NCBI RefSeq assembly: GCF_014694455.1
Contig: NZ_JAAUWT010000006.1
Location: 124,001-188,000 of the forward strand
Length of the DNA stretch: 64,000 nt
Direction of reading: 5' to 3'
From: Vibrio sp. S9_S30
GTDB taxonomy: Bacteria; Pseudomonadota; Gammaproteobacteria; Enterobacterales; Vibrionaceae
Part shown: piece after piece, positions 63,862-64,000 of the stretch
Numbering within the stretch: the first letter of the stretch is position 1
How the letters are laid out: the number at the start of each line of letters is the position of its first letter
Translations under genes and position numbers: made by a program
Notes under the pieces: model-generated
Database searches by the model: none
The model's input: only the letters and a program-made list of their open reading frames with translations
What the model was told of the DNA's origin: nothing

Positions 63862-64000
63862 TTACAACAGGTGATAGCTTGGTAAGGTTAAGAACGTCGC
63901 AAACTGCTTGTCGGTTGAAAGCTGATAAAACAGTTCCGAGGTTTCTGAGAAACGGCGTTGTTGATAAGCGTCGCTGCCAAGCTCATTTTCTATGGTGGTA
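63862..64000 (-). CDS. aceB: Malate synthase A, C-terminal part (cut by window edge)
   Basis: The last 45 residues of a frame read in from the right edge: ENELGSDAYQQRRFSETSEL, then LFYQLSTDKQFATFLTLPSY and HLL. This matches the C-terminus of E. coli AceB (ASELGEERFSQGRFDDAARL, DFLTLPGY). Malate synthase condenses glyoxylate with acetyl-CoA. The stop is 141 bp upstream of the GntR-type start on the same strand. Confidence 0.85.
   Translation of the reverse strand, partial: TTIENELGSDAYQQRRFSETSELFYQLSTDKQFATFLTLPSYHLL

Overview
The window looks like Vibrio (Vibrionaceae) chromosome. The strongest marker is a Qrr small-RNA gene on the minus strand near 47.3-47.4 kb, which carries the invariant Qrr core, a sigma-54-like promoter and LuxO-type boxes. 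A VC0807-family membrane protein, several diguanylate cyclases and TRAP transport fit the same origin. No tRNA, rRNA, CRISPR array, insertion sequence or prophage core was seen.

0-12 kb: housekeeping and metabolic genes. These are tRNA uridine hydroxylase trhO, two tiny membrane proteins behind a hairpin that covers a ribosome binding site, AbrB-family and DUF3147 membrane proteins, a GyrI-like protein, an Asp/Glu racemase, a monooxygenase-GNAT pair, an acyl desaturase, a cytoplasmic GH13 amylase and a chemoreceptor. 12-28 kb: signalling and transport. A periplasmic molybdopterin-fold protein is paired with a diguanylate cyclase. A double-PBP diguanylate cyclase, codB and a sigma-54 response regulator form an apparent operon. 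A TAXI-type TRAP transporter lies behind a sigma-54 promoter with three upstream dyads, and its probable sensor kinase is convergent on the far side. Then come lhgO and a YjeH-like permease divergent from an Lrp/AsnC regulator.

28-42 kb: a MocR/EamA divergent pair, a two-gene operon of unknown lipoproteins, a LysE exporter, a GNAT, and the purine operon xdhA-xdhB-xdhC-guaD headed by two RutR-like palindromes. Together xdh and guaD convert guanine to urate. The right edge carries the 3' end of malate synthase aceB and a GntR regulator; glyoxylate from purine breakdown could feed aceB, but this link is inferred. 42-56 kb: a secreted nitrobindin-like protein, a secreted astacin protease, unknowns, qrr, then an operon of a 2OG-Fe(II) dioxygenase, a PLP aminotransferase and AzlCD beside a convergent AraC regulator. 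This operon is a candidate amino-acid modification and export system. A second MocR/EamA pair and zntB follow.

56-62.9 kb: an AT-rich accessory stretch of small membrane proteins, lipoproteins, a VapB-like antitoxin without a toxin, and a DUF3289-like protein overlapping a multi-pass membrane protein (possible effector and immunity). A recurring oddity is short tandem repeats, several of 14 bp, that lie across or directly beside stop codons, plus a nine-unit 17-bp array that contains the start of the sensor kinase gene.
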